Assembly: GCA_951394405.1 (NCBI GenBank)
Contig: OX596343.1
Coordinates: 992,001-1,056,000 of the forward strand
Length of the DNA stretch: 64,000 bases
DNA from: Coprinellus micaceus
Lineage: Eukaryota; Basidiomycota; Agaricomycetes; Agaricales; Psathyrellaceae
Direction: 5' to 3'
Position numbers and translations under genes: made by a program
The notes under the pieces: model-generated
The model's input: only the letters and a program-made list of their open reading frames with translations
Database searches by the model: none
What the model was told of the DNA's origin: nothing
Shown: positions 1 to 12,500 of the stretch, in pieces
Layout of the letters: each line of letters starts with the position of its first letter
How positions within the stretch are numbered: the first letter of the stretch is position 1

Positions 1-1
1 A

Positions 2-3000
2 ACACCTGAGGACATGCGCCGCCGAGAACAGCAAGCTCGGAAGGATGATGCCGCCAGGCGCGCCTTAGTCCAGGACGCAAGGAAGCTTCTTATTCCCGAT
101 GACCAAAAGAAAGGAGTTGCGTTTGGGAATGGCGACGTCGAGGCCTTGCTCAAGCCGCAATCTCTACATGCAGTGGAGGTAAGTTTTGTAAATGTAACAC
201 CTACCACTTTGGTGGTTGACGTCGGCTTTTCCATACAGAATTCCTTCAGTAAAGTCTCGGATATTGACAGCAATTTCGACATCTTCTCCACCCTTGTCGT
301 CGACCTCCTGCACGAGTTTGAGATTGGCGTGTGGAAGGGTCTCTTCACCCATATTATGAGAGTCGTCGATGCATGTGCGCCCGCTAGTTCCCTTCTGCAT
401 GAGCTAGACACACGGTACGTCCATTGATGCAGCCTGATCTTTATCTAACAATATCTGTGGGTGCAGAATCCGACTCACCCCGAATTTTGGGAAATCCATT
501 CGCCGCTTCTCCTCGAACATATCAAAGATGACGAGGAAGACTGCTCGAGACTATGAGGATGTGCTACAGGTATGTGTCGTCACCTGTGATGTCGGGTAGG
601 CAAAATTGAGCTCCGTTGCAGTGCGCACTCCCTGTGTTCGACAGTTTAATTCCCGACCCCCTCGTTCAGCGTTCTGTGGTGTCTATAGTCGACGTCTGTG
701 TCCGTTGGCACGCCCTTGCAAAGCTGCGCCTGCACACGGACGAGACCCTTCAGATCCTGGAAGACACGACTGTTGAACTTGGCAACGAATTTCGGTACTT
801 TGCTTATGAAGTCTGTCACAAGATACCGACAAAAGAGCTGGCTGCCGAACAGGTGAAGCGGATACGGCGAGAAGAGAAGAAGGTAGAGTCAGATGCTAAG
901 AAGGCAGAGTCAGATGCCAAGAAGGCAGAGGCAGCAGCGAAGAAGGCAGAGGCGGCGGTGAAGAAGGCAGAGGCGACAGCGAAGAAGGCAGAAGCAAAGG
1001 CAACGAAGGAGGCGGAGCTAGCTGTGAAGAGGGAGACGAGGGGCAAGAAAAAGGCAGACACAACGGCGACCAGACCATTGGCCGTAGGCCCAGGAGGATC
1101 AAAGGCTAATCCAGTTGGGTCGGTTACGGGGAAGAACAAGCCGAGGGCGGAAAACGGGTCATCTAAAGGGCGAAAGGACAGGGACATGGCGAGCAAGGAA
1201 GGAAACATGACAGGATTGGTTGACACAAATGTTAGTCAGAAATTCCGAGGTTGTCAAGTACCTTACTTACCCTCACCGTCAACGCAGGAGCCTTTGGACG
1301 CTGGCTCGCTTCCATCTGCTACTGCAGGCGCTTCCGTACCTCAAGCCTTTGGAGCTCCCAGCGACCGGCCGTATGATGACCCTAGAGTCACTATAGCATT
1401 TTCGTCCTCATCTTCCGTAAGCTATACGTCGCAAACTCTAGCTGCCGTTGTACTAACCGTCCGCTTCAAGGCACTCGAAACCCCAGTCGGTAGATACTCT
1501 ACAGGTCCAACGTCAGTAGACACCATACCCTCGGATGGCACAACAGTCGATAGATCTTCCTCCGAATTGGTACGCACTTCTATGACACGGACTCTGCTAC
1601 CATCTGACCGCTTGTGACACCCAGAGCCCCTCTCTGGCTTCAGAGGACCACACGAGACCAGGAGCATCGGCACGGACAGTCACTGGCCCAGCCTCTGAGA
1701 ATCCCAAGAGCGATAAGAGAAAGGCTGTGAAGATTTCCATTAGCACACCCAAGTTCCACTTTCTTGGCGATTACGTGAAAACTATCCGATTTGTCGGCAC
1801 GACGGATAATTACTCGACAGAATTGGTGCGTCAAGTCGTCGAAGATCGGGTTTGACGCAGGAGTAGCTCACAGTTTCTACGTGTTGCAAGGGTGAACTGC
1901 ATCATCGCTCCCCTAAGCGGTGGTATCATCGGTCATCCAAGAGGAACTTTCGGCGAGAAGTAGTTCGACACGAACGGAAGGTTGGGCGCATGAGAAAACT
2001 GAGACACAAGCTCGAGACGTCAAAAAACCGGAACGCAAAGAGTATCGAGGATCAGAGAGCTGCAGCCCAAGCGGCGGATATCCACCACTACATTGCCCAA
2101 GACCAGAACGTGCCCGTCCTCTTGACTCGCTTCTCCGAGCGCGATCCTGCGGCTGATCTTGGGGCTGACTCTGAGCGAGATCCCCTCGGGGAGGTGCGAA
2201 TTTTTCAGTGTGATTCAGAGTTTGAATAATGTCTTATTTTTCTCCTCTAGCGATTTTTGGACCAGCTTAGGGAATATCTTCTCCCTGAGGTCGTCGCCTT
2301 CGCCCAACGGAAGCATAAAGAGCAACTTGGTGGCGAGGATCCGGCACTCTGCATGTATGGGGATAAATATCCCTTCGACCAGTCGTCAGTTTCGTTCAGG
2401 AGCAACCGGATATATTCACACAAGATCATGCGGGTCAAGTACACAACGTACGACGTACGGAGACGGGAGGATGTCCTACACGTCGACTCTGATGTTTGCA
2501 ACGTCATGATCCCCAACCCAGCCTTCCCCGAGAATCCAGAGCAGCCTCCGTATCTGCATGCCCGCTTGCTTGGAATTTACCATGCCAATGTGGCTTACAT
2601 GGGGGAGATCGGCCCCGGAGTACGCTACCTCTCCCCGACCCGCTTCGAATTTCTTTGGGTACGGCGGTACTCTACCAGCGCCATTGACTCAGAGAGACTT
2701 GTACCTCTGGACTGTGTCAGCCTTGAACCTCTGAGCTCCCTCAACTCGACACAATTCATTAATCCTGACACAGTGTTGAGGGCAGCGCACATTATTCCTC
2801 GATTTCCCTCTGGAAAGGTTCATCCTGATGGGCGGGGTACCTCGGCGATGGGGAGAGACCACTCGGATTGGAATCAATACTACGTGAATCGGTCAGTACC
2901 TCTGCCTGGAACTCACCCCCAACCAGTACTGATGCAGTTTCGCGCTCCAGGTATGCAGACCGGGATATGTTCATGCGCTACAACATAGGAATGGCGGTAG

Positions 3001-3302
3001 GCCACATTGGCGTGTGGAAGAATCCCCCAAAAAGGGCGGTTATCTTGCCTCCACATGCCGCACGCATCCCACCCGCTCCCTCAGCTACATCACCTAGTTC
3101 TGAGGTCCCTCGACCACATAGCGGCTCTGTCGAGAGTTCCCATGTCACCGCAGACATTAGCCCTGAAACCGGGGGAGCGATTCACGAAACAGGAGAGGAC
3201 GGCGGGGACGAAGAGTTTGAGTTGGACAGTGACATGGAAGTAGACAATTTCGCTGGAGCGGATAAAGACTATGACCTTGACGTAGAGATGTACGGGTATT
3301 AG
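2..3302 (+). CDS. Transposase-like protein (Plavaka-like family), 5' partial
   Basis: A spliced reading frame enters from beyond the window start and ends at the TAG at 3300-3302. Proposed exons: 2-178, 239-414, 467-569, 622-1569, 1625-1825, 1891-2193, 2251-2891, 2951-3302. All are joined by GT-AG introns of 52-65 nt in consistent phase, giving about 966 residues. Exon 2 carries DLLHEFEIGVWK; the middle carries LGDYVKTIRFVGTTDNYST followed by a basic HRSPKRWYHR segment; the end carries DRDMFMRYNIGMAVGH. From memory these motifs co-occur in a multicopy Agaricomycete family I associate with Plavaka-type DNA transposons, so this is probably a transposase or a derivative. No internal stop is needed, so it may be intact. 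The C-terminus is Asp/Glu-rich. The family is familiar; the transposase function is inferred, and no terminal repeats were found around it. Confidence 0.55.
883..1008 (+). repeat. 21-bp in-frame minisatellite encoding KKAEA-type repeats
   Basis: Inside the largest exon of the transposase-like gene, about six imperfect 21-bp units (AAGGCAGAG...GCNAAG) encode a Lys-Lys-Ala-Glu heptad-like array. It should form a charged helix or coiled coil. Unit length is a multiple of three, so copy-number change keeps the frame. Confidence 0.7.
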
Positions 3303-3994
3303 ATATATGTTCCCATACCTCATCTGCATCAGGTAGCATCCGACGCACACAAAGGGTAAGAATATAACGCTTTTGACCGTCGCCTATCATCAAGGTGGAA
3401 GTCGCGATCCAGCCCACCGAATGATATACAGCACGCTGACCTGCATACCTCATACGCTTGGATCTAGGATGACACCCCAGGCAACTCAAGCCCCCCTGAA
3501 TGTACGCCTCTTTACGACGACCACCAGTACCTTCCAGAGAGGCCCACACGAGTCAAGCAAATTGTCACTGGTCGGGATCGAGGGACTGGGAGGGCACACC
3601 TTCCGAACATCTCATCAGACATCCAGTCGAAGGGCTCGAAGGAGCGTGAATTACTGCCAGGTCTGTCAGGCTGGCAGATAGCTGGGATAAGCGGTGCATC
3701 TGATCACTGTTTGCCATGCTTGTCCAGGAAGGCACTGCTGATCACAGGCTGATCCCTCTGAGGGAGGTTGACAATCCTCTCGCGGAATGGTATAAATCGA
3801 TCAGGGGTGCCAACAGCGTCATGTCCCGATCAGGCCTGATCAGAGCCCAATCCGGGGCCTGATGTAGGCACCTGCAATCCTGCACGCATGCGGCTTGACA
3901 TGGCCATAATCGTCTTGTTCCTTGCATGTTGGGGCGCTTGCTGCACTGGGTTGTGAGTGGTAATAGGTGGTTGGGCCACCCCTGCTCCCCCCCA
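3303..3994 (-). pseudogene. Decayed coding remnant left of the TIR transposon
   Basis: No intact gene is seen. Minus-strand translation between about 3700 and 3994 gives a coding-looking stretch that continues the Pro-rich decayed gene found at 6538-8456. The two parts are separated by the transposon at 4002-6530 and its duplicated target GCCAGGT. The stretch nearest the transposase-like gene (3303-3700) has no recognisable feature. Confidence 0.35.
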
Positions 3995-4001
3995 GCCAGG
4001 T

Positions 4002-4680
4002 CACCTCAGTCACCTGGCTCACCCAATCATTAAGATGGGTGGAAAGGCCTTAGCCACCCCTTCTTAAGATGGGCCCAGCCATGGCTACAGCCACCCTGGC
4101 TACAGCCAGCCATTATTTTTTTCCAGCCACTGGCTAGAGAATGTTGAGCCAACCAATCTAAACTTGAGCCAGGCTCAGGCTGGCTCAATATAAGCCAATA
4201 TGGCTATGGGTGGCTGCATTTTCTAGGCTCTGGCTTTAGCCACTTCCAGGACCCCAGATACCCCTACTGGGATCCATGAGGCTGAGCCATTTGATTGAGC
4301 CAGTGGATGAGCCATCCAGCTAAGCCATGGAGTGTAGCCACCTGGCTGAGCCACGGAGTATAGCCACCTGGCTGAGCCATGGAGTGTAGCCACTGGCTGA
4401 GCCAGCTGGCTCTGCCACATTACCAAATTTGGCTTATCACCATCAATGACATCACACAAATCAGGCACATCAATGACATCATGATTGTCAGGTACACTAT
4501 TTGATGGGTGATTGACTTTTGATCCACCACTATCAATGATGTCAGGCATATCATTTGATGGACAGATTATGTCCATCAAATGACATCACACTCATTTAGA
4601 TAAGGGCAAACAATACTCGTTGCTCTCTATCTCTGTCAGTTCTTGTCCAATAAGGAAGGTTTTGGTATCATTAGAAAGCT
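4002..4680. repeat. Left terminal inverted repeat
   Basis: Left arm of the transposon. Its inverted partner is 5868-6530. The two arms have small indels, so they are old copies rather than a recent palindrome. Confidence 0.7.
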
Positions 4681-5867
4681 CTGAGTTGGGGCTATTCACA
4701 TATTCTTGCGCTTTGCTAATCCATTCAATTCCCACACTATAATAAGGTTAACTATTCAAACAACCTGATATGCCCACTTTGCGAGCTCACCTTTTGCTTG
4801 TAATATACAATTTTTGATCCAATTACTTTGTAGAACTTAAGGCTGCCAACAAATACTACCAAATAGACAGCCCCACCCATCTCCATTCCTTTCAAATCAA
4901 TGCCAAATTGCCCTAATTGTTCATTAGCCCCACAATCATCACAATGATATCCAACTCACCAATGATCCAGGCCTCTCTTGGAGGATCTAAGTGATGTAAA
5001 TAATGATTATATGCCTTATACACTGTAACGCCATGTGCTTTCACTCCAGACTTGAAACTGGAAGCACAGCAAGGAGATAGAAGCACAATTGCATTGACAA
5101 TAACAGTCTTCATGCTAAATCAGTTGGAAGACAGTGGTGGGAAAGTTACTATTTATAGGAAATGGAACAAGAGAAGGAAATAGATCAAAAATCAAAAAAA
5201 ACCGGAAGGAAAACGGATGAGGGACTGCAAAGATATGGAGGGTATACCATGTTTAGGCCAACTTTGAACAGTTGTTCATAGTGCTTTTGTAATGTCTTGT
5301 TGCAAAGTGACTGTTTCTCCCATATCTTTCAAGTGTGTGATCCGTTTTCTTTGAAATCTTTTGTAATATCCCCAGATTCATGTTCCATTCACAATTCTTA
5401 AAGCTATTTTGCGTGGGAGTATGCACAGCCACCAAAAATAGCCAAATACTCAAGTTTTACCTATTCTGTTTGGGAGAGGTGTATTATGTGTTGCTTGGAC
5501 ATTGTGGTGTCATAACTCTACTTTCCCACTGAAGACAGCTCAATTAATGGCTGGTATAATCTGTAAAACATAGATGCTCTTGTCTGGGCACCACAGCTTG
5601 GGTATTGTACAACTTGTGTGCCACACACAATTGTATTAGTCTATGACTGAAAAAGGAAGAATAAGTTGTAAGGGCCCCCACAACTAGTGTATATAATGCA
5701 TGACTTCATTCTCTAGCATAACATTCATCCCATACTGCTGCTCATCTGTGTGTATTTACACAATATACAACAAAAAACACAAATATCAAGCTAAACCAGG
5801 TTCTGAGAGTGGTGGGAGCATGTGATTCGCATGGACACATGGTATTTAGAAAGCCCTGATTTAATGC

Positions 5868-6530
5868 TTTCTAATGATACCAAAACCTTCCTTATTGGAC
5901 AAGAACTGACAGAGATAGAGAGCAATGAGTATTGTTTGCCCTTATCTAAATGAGTGTGATGTCATTTGATGGACATAATCTGTCCATCAAATGATATGCC
6001 TGACATCATTGATAGTGGTGGATCAAAAGTCAATCACCCATCAAATAGTGTACCTGACAATCATGATGTCATTGATGTGCCTGATTTGTGTGATGTCATT
6101 GATGGTGATAAGCCAAATTTGGTAATGTGGCAGAGCCAGCTGGCTCAGCCAGGTGGCTACACTCCATGGCTGAGCCAGTGGCTACACTTGATGGCTCAGC
6201 CAGGTGGCTCATCCACTGGCTCAATCAAGTGGCTGAGCCATCTGGCTCAATTAGGTGGCTTAGCCACATATTAATCAAGGACCCCTGACACCCTGGCTAC
6301 ATATTGTGTAGCCTGGCTAAGGGTGGCTAGATAAATTGAGCTGTGGCTGAGGGTGGCTGGAAATATGGCTGGCTGAGCCATGCAAAATACCAGCCATGAT
6401 GTCAATGGCCCAGCCAGTGGCTGGAAAAAATATATGGCTGGCTGTAGCCATGGCTAGGCCCATCTTAAGAAGGGGTGGCTAAGGCCTTTCCACCCATCTT
6501 AATGATTGGGTGAGCCAGGTGACTGAGGTG
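5868..6530. repeat. Right terminal inverted repeat
   Basis: Right arm of the transposon, inverted relative to 4002-4680. It contains the same short open stretch in opposite orientation (about 5966-6274), which is a by-product of the repeat and not a gene. Confidence 0.7.
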
Positions 6531-6537
6531 GCCAGGT

Positions 6538-8456
6538 CCCACTCCCGCATGCATGAACGTAGCAGGATTCCCAATGTTCGCACCCTGTATGAACTGTTGT
6601 TGATACGTAGCATTGTTGGCTAAGTGTGGCGGCGTATCCCTATGGACGGGCTGTGCCGTACCTTGCTGAGGTTGAACTTGAGGAGCAGGAGCTCCCTGTG
6701 TTGCCTGCAGCCGACTGATGCACAAGATCGACTTGCACTGTATTTTGATGAACGTTCGGGACCATGGGCGCTGCCTGATACGCACTCGCAGACACAGGAA
6801 ACTGTGTAGCAGGTACCATCAGGTCATTGCCCTGAGCACCCGCAACAGGAACAGTGAGGCCAGCTGGTGGAGCTCCATGATAGTATGATGGGTGTCCCAT
6901 AATCCCAGGTTGGATATATCCAGGTGGGGCAGTGGGGTACATTCCGGGGTACAGTCCTGGTGCTCCCCCCCATCCATAGCCCATAGGTGGAGCTGTATGG
7001 ACTCCTCCCATTGATACTGAATTGGGATGGAACATGGGGTAGGAATACCCATAGGGGTGGAATCCCATAGGCTGATTGGACGGTGGGCGTATTATTGGTC
7101 CACCAATATTCGTTGAAGACAGCGCCATGTCTGAGGTCGATCCCCCTGGGTTACCAGCTCTGCTGGGTCCAGGATGGGCTTGCTCGAGATTAGGCATCTG
7201 AACTGTTATTGGCTCTCCCTTAGCTGGCCGAGCAGGTGGAGGTATCGCCGTAGATGGCTGAACGACCGCCTGACTCATCGCCGGCCTAGGCATTTGGATC
7301 GGTTGAGTAACCTGTATGGAAGGAGGAACTGATGACACTGGCTGAGGCTAGGCGGGCATAGCAGGGGGTATGAGGACACTATATCCCATACCACTCACCA
7401 TGTAACCTGTACCCGGGTTGGTCGCCAGGGCAGTCCATCCCTGATGGAACCTCACTTCTAATTGGGCCAATGGACAAGGGATGGGCGGGCGTCCAGGGTT
7501 ATACCCACTGAACACTCCCCATCCGCTCATCCCATAACCCATTGAAATGTTGGGTCCTGGCATACCCTGCTCAACTCAAGCAAGGGCTGCCATTCAAGTT
7601 CTCTCTTTGTGAGATGTTTCACCTGGCTTGGATAGAGCCAATCCCTCAACGGCTGACCGTATTGGGCAGGCTCGGCACTAGAGCCATGGGATTGGTGCTG
7701 TGGTGGAGGGGTTAATTCACCCTCTCCTCCTAGTACCAGTATGGCAAGCTCGCCCCACTGCTGACAGCCCAGATCTCTATATTCGATCCAGAGCTTCTTC
7801 TCAGCGGCAATTGACTCACCGATTGTGTTTCTAATCATATTGAATTTCCCCTTGCTAACTCTCTTATTGAGGCCAGCATCTAGTAGGGCATTGACGGCAT
7901 TATCAGCCTGGGTCCAATGTCTCTCTGAGTTATATGAAGTGACAACGGATCCCATGTTGCTGGCACTACCGCCAAGTGGTATCTCATTGTCGAGAGGCGC
8001 TTGTCGATCAGAGTGCTCCCATCAAAAGTCTATTTTATTTTGGATGCTCTGCATCCACTCAATGTGATCTTGTCTTATCATCTCAGCGACGTACTCTGGG
8101 TCCTTGCCTTTCACATGCTTGACACCCGGATACATTTGATGGGATGTAAAGACATGATGACGAGGAGTCTCACGTCCTTTCCCCTTAGATGCATCGGTGA
8201 ACATGGCATTATGCCTGCTTGTCAATACTCGTTTAGGGATGGAAAATTTTACCACCCGGCTTTACCCAAGTATTCTTTTTGCTTGGATGTTCAAAAATGT
8301 GTCGCGCGTGTACTCAGCGCGATAGATGTGTGGTGTTAGCTCACGTAGAAAGCACCCCAAAGTGAACAAGACCCAATATAGTATTGAATGTCGTTCGGTA
8401 TGGTGGTGGTAAGAGCTAGAGGGACGCGGTAGACACGGCCCTCGGTAATGTGACAT
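6538..8456 (-). pseudogene. Decayed Pro/Gly/Tyr-rich reading frame (possible transposon gag)
   Basis: Long minus-strand coding-like stretches run from about 8456 down to the transposon insertion. They are broken by a TGA at 8022-8024, a TAG at 7348-7350, and frame changes near 7565 and 6710. Both nonsense codons sit where CGA or CAG would keep the frame, i.e. C-to-T changes on the coding strand. The upstream part is charged and helical; the downstream part (about 6650-7560) is rich in Pro, Gly, Tyr and Met. I do not recognise the family. Pro-rich disordered composition next to retroelements suggests a gag-like or other element-encoded protein, but that is a guess. Confidence 0.45.
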
Positions 8457-8732
8457 GATGACTAATGATCAAAATGGGAAATAGGGGTGATCCCCATTAC
8501 AGACACCTATGGTCTTGGGAGAAGCCCTTCGTCAAAAGCTCAATGTTTCAAACCCTATCAATGGTGGGCTCCCAGTCCAGATAGTTGCACATTTCCCTCT
8601 CCATCTGGTTGATCTCCTTCCAAGAGAACATCCCCTGTGCAATGATATCCCACCGGTAGTTTGCCGGTAGTTTGAGGCCTCATCAACAATCACGACTTTG
8701 GTACATGGGTGGGCATTGGAGGGTATATTTGT
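8457..8732. other. Flank upstream of retroelement copy 1, no gene seen
   Basis: No supported gene. It contains a short tandem duplication of CCGGTAGTTTG near 8651-8675 and ends abruptly at the junction with the truncated gag of retroelement copy 1 at 8733. Confidence 0.4.
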
Positions 8733-9546
8733 GGGCGTTGCGGCTACCTGGGTTCAAACCATTATGCCTTCCTACCTCGACGGTTCCATCTCTTGGGACT
8801 TCTGGCCTGCGTTTGTCGCCAAACTCGAAGCAAAATTTCCTGGCAATAACAAAAAGGCTAAGGGTCTTCAATCACTTCACACCTTATGTATGGACGGCAC
8901 CAGGCCTGCTGAACAGTTCTTCATCGCCTTTGAGAGCGAAGCCGCCAACACTGGTATCAACGACGCCGGCTTACTTCTATTTGCTCGTGAAGCCCTCCCT
9001 AATGGCCTTTGCGAACGCATTGCCCTCAAATATGGCCTCCTGGAACTCGAGACGTACAAATCCTTCAGAGATGCTGTGATCGCTGTAGACCGCGACTACC
9101 ACCTCAACCTTACTATCCAGCGGAAGATCAAGTCGCAAAACGACCCTATCTCGTACGACCCAACTAGGCCTCCCAATAAGTTCTCGAACTAAGGCACCCC
9201 CAATAACAACAACTGGCGCCGCCCCCGAGACCCTTCTACTTCAACAAGCTCACCTCTCACCACAAACACAAGTGGATCGCCATCTACGATCCCCAAAGAC
9301 TCTTCAAAGTCAAAACAACCCCTCAATGACGAAGCTAAACGCCTCGCCAGCCTAGGATGCTACAACTGCCATCAGCAAGGTCACCAGGCCGCCAAGTGTC
9401 CCCATCCCAAGCGACAGACATCGCACATCATCCATGAGATTGTATCGGACCTACCTGACTCTGACTCCGACACCCCTGCTGACGACCCGAATTCCGACTT
9501 CCTTGACCCCTATACAGGAGAGGATTTTTCGGAGGACTTGGAGTGA
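8733..9546 (+). pseudogene. gag: gag, copy 1 (truncated, nonsense codon)
   Basis: Encodes the C-terminal half of a capsid/nucleocapsid protein. The frame begins inside the capsid region (TWVQTIMPSYLDGS) because the element is truncated. It has a TAA at 9190-9192, most simply a CAA-to-TAA change. The same frame then continues through an Asn/Ser-rich linker into a CCHC zinc knuckle CYNCHQQGHQAAKC (about 9361-9402) and ends at the TGA at 9544-9546. The pol frame overlaps in the -1 frame. Confidence 0.75.
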
Positions 9547-12500
9547 ATGGTGTACACTCTGAGTCTTGCGTCAACACACCCAGATCTTCGTGCATAGAGG
9601 TCCCCGACACCGAAACACTTACAAACCTCAACCCACTCCCAACAGACTGCGACTATGTTCTTTGGGATGCCGACGAAGATCTGCCCCCCACAAAACACCC
9701 CATGACTTTGTGCTCACCCACAGAGCTCCACTTCGACGGACTCAGCTCACACCACCTCGACGTCATAGACTCTTACTGCCACGAAGCTACTCTAACGTCT
9801 GACGACTTTGACACTAATACACCTCATCAGCACATCCAGGCCTATGGCACCTCCTACAAGCCCAGCCTTCACAAAAAGCTCTCGTGCGTACGCGAAGCGT
9901 CGGCCCCTACGAGCCGACGTATACTTCAACGTCACTGCCACCCATCAAGGCTGAATGAGCTATCGGACGCCATGCTTACCTCTGTCTGCACTGCTCCCAT
10001 CGCAGAAGCCCTCGAACTACTGCTGGACCTCGAACAACCCAGACATGTCATCGCAGCTATCTCCAAATCGCTGGATGACCCCTCCCAAACGATACTGAAA
10101 CCACGGCACCAGATACTGCTCCCTTCAACGTTCCAGACCCTTGACAATGGATGCAACTTCGACACTGAAGCGCTACTTGACTGCGGCGCGACTGAGCGCT
10201 ATATCGACGAAGCTTTCGCATCACTATACAAGCTACCCCTGGACTACCTTGCCCACCCTGTCAAAGCGTACAATGCAGATGGCTCCGAGAATTCTGCAGG
10301 TAAAATCACCGCAACTTGTTCCGTCTACATGCGCATTGGAGACCACATCGAAAAAATCCGCCTATATGTCACCACAATTCAACATCCGATCATCATAGGG
10401 TACTCGTGGCTCCACCGGCATAACCCCAATGTTGACTGGATCTCTGGCGACGTTACACCCAACCGCTGCCCGCACAACTGCACATTGCCCCTCCCATGGA
10501 TCGATGATGAGCTTTCTGCCATCCTCAACCCTGAGTCCCCCATCAATTTCACCAAATCCAAACTCGTGTTCAACCTCAGCAATGAAGACACCCTCTTCAT
10601 GATCTGGAAGATCTCAACGACCGCCGGTGACCCCACCAACAATCTGTCCTCCTTACCCCCGGATATAAAGGATAAGTTCAGCGAAAACTTCCAGGAATCC
10701 ACTTTCCAAACTCTCCCTCACAACACCGAATGGGACCACCCCATCGAACTCACTGAATCTGCCAGAGGCTTTGTCTCCAAGGTATACCCCCTGTCCCCTA
10801 CCGAACAAATCGCACTGGACGCCTTTCTAAAGGCTGAGCTCAAGTCGGGACATATTCAACCCTCCCAATCACCAATTGGCTCCCCCTTTGTCTTCGTGAA
10901 AAAGAAAGACGGTTCTCTACGCCCTGTACAGGATTATCAAAGGCTCAACTCGTACACGGTCCGCAACCGTTACCCCTTACCCCTCATTTCCGAAATCATG
11001 AACAAGCTCAAGGGTGCCCGTTACTTCACCAAACTCGACATTCGGTGGGGCTTCAACAATGTTCGCATTCGACCCGGTGACGAGTGGAAAGCCGCCTTCA
11101 TCACAAACCGAGGTCTCTTCGAGCCCCTTGTTATGTACTTTGGCCTAACAAACTCTCCGGCCACCTTCCAAACGATGATGGACAACCTCTTCATCCACCA
11201 AATCAATGGCGGCTACCTTATCATCTACATGGACGACCTCCTGATCTTCTCTGACAACCTCGACGACTTGATTAAACACGAACACGAGGTCCTCCAGATC
11301 ATGAAGGATAACTGTCTATGCGCCAAACCTGAGAAATGCGAATGGAGACAGACCAAGGTGGAATACCTTGGACTCATAGTCTCCCACGACAGTGTCGAGA
11401 TGGACTCATAGTCTCCCACGACAGTGTCGAGATGGACTCATAGTCTCCCACGACAGTGTCGAGATGGACTCATAGTCTCCCACGACAGTGTCGAGATGGA
11501 CAAAAAGAAAGCCGATGCTATTGTCAACTGGCTGGCACCGTCCTCCAAGAAAGAGCTCCAGCAATTCCTTGGTCTTGCCAACTACTACTGCAAGTTCATG
11601 CCTAACTTCGCGCACATTGCCTCACCCCTCCATGACCTAACTGGTAACACTGCCTGGTCCTGGACTGCTGCCCACAAACTGGCCTTTGACAACCTCCGAG
11701 CTCTCCTTACTTCCCCTAAAGTACTTGCCTTCCCAACGGACACTGACCCATTCAGGCTTGAAACCGACAGCTCTGGGTTCACCACGGGCGCCGTCCTATA
11801 CCAACTCCAAGCAGGCACCTGGCGCCCTATTGCCTTCTACTCGAAAACCCTCAACCACGTCGAGCGCAACTACGACGTCCATGACCGTGAACTTCTCGGT
11901 GTTATGAGAGGTCTTGCTGAATGGTGGCACTTCCTACACGGTGCCACCCACACCTTCGAAGTCCACACTGATCACAAAAACCTTGAGCATTTCATGACCG
12001 CGAAAAAGTTAAACTGCCGCCAAGCTCGCTGGTCTGCCGAACTCGCCCTCTTCGACTTTACCCTACACCACAAACCAGGCTCCTCCATGATTGCTGCCGA
12101 CGCCCTCTCCTGACGCCCCGACTACGACAAGGGCGACGACGATAACAATATGGTAACCCTACTCAAACCCCACCACATCCGGCGCGTACACGCCTCGATT
12201 TCTGATGACTTTGACGTACTCCTCCCGGAAATCATCGAGGCTACACGCAGCTCCTGCAATAAGACCATCTTGGACAATGCCATCAACTCACGAGGTTCTT
12301 GGTCCTACGATAATGGCATTGTTTATTGCGATGGGCGAATCTTTGTCCCCAAGGTTCCTGAGCTCCACGAAAAAATCATTTGCCTACATCACGACTCCAT
12401 AACTGCTGGACATGGTGGTCGTTTCCGCACCACCGAACTCATCTTACGAGGATACTGGTGGAAACGACTACCCATTGACATACACAACTACGTCTCCTGC

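Larger units (their letters stand above)
4002..6530. mobile_element. 2.5-kb non-autonomous transposon with ~680-bp terminal inverted repeats
   Basis: The two ends are long inverted copies of each other. The outer 60 bp, starting CACCTCAGTCACCTGGCTC, are nearly identical, and similarity runs inward to about 4680 on the left and 5868 on the right. The direct repeat GCCAGGT at 3995-4001 and 6531-6537 looks like a 7-bp target-site duplication. The arms are dense in GGCTGAGCCA-type palindromic words in irregular ~32-bp tandem units. The interior (4681-5868) is AT-rich and CpG-poor and has no transposase frame. It sits inside a decayed minus-strand reading frame. The superfamily is undecided: a 7-8-bp duplication would suit hAT- or Mutator-like elements, but no catalytic domain is present. 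Confidence 0.75.

Noticed and set aside
816..1226. Open minus-strand frame opposite the transposase-like exon
   Set aside because: It is the antisense of the KKAEA repeat (Ser/Ala/Phe low complexity) with no start context or splice support.
4913..5113. 66-aa minus-strand frame in the core of the TIR element
   Set aside because: Too short, AT-rich surroundings, no transposase motif and no splice partners.
9520..9546. Programmed -1 frameshift site at the gag-pol overlap
   Set aside because: Pol is in the -1 frame and GGATTTTTCGG is nearby, but it does not form a canonical slippery heptamer in the gag frame. Left undecided rather than annotated.
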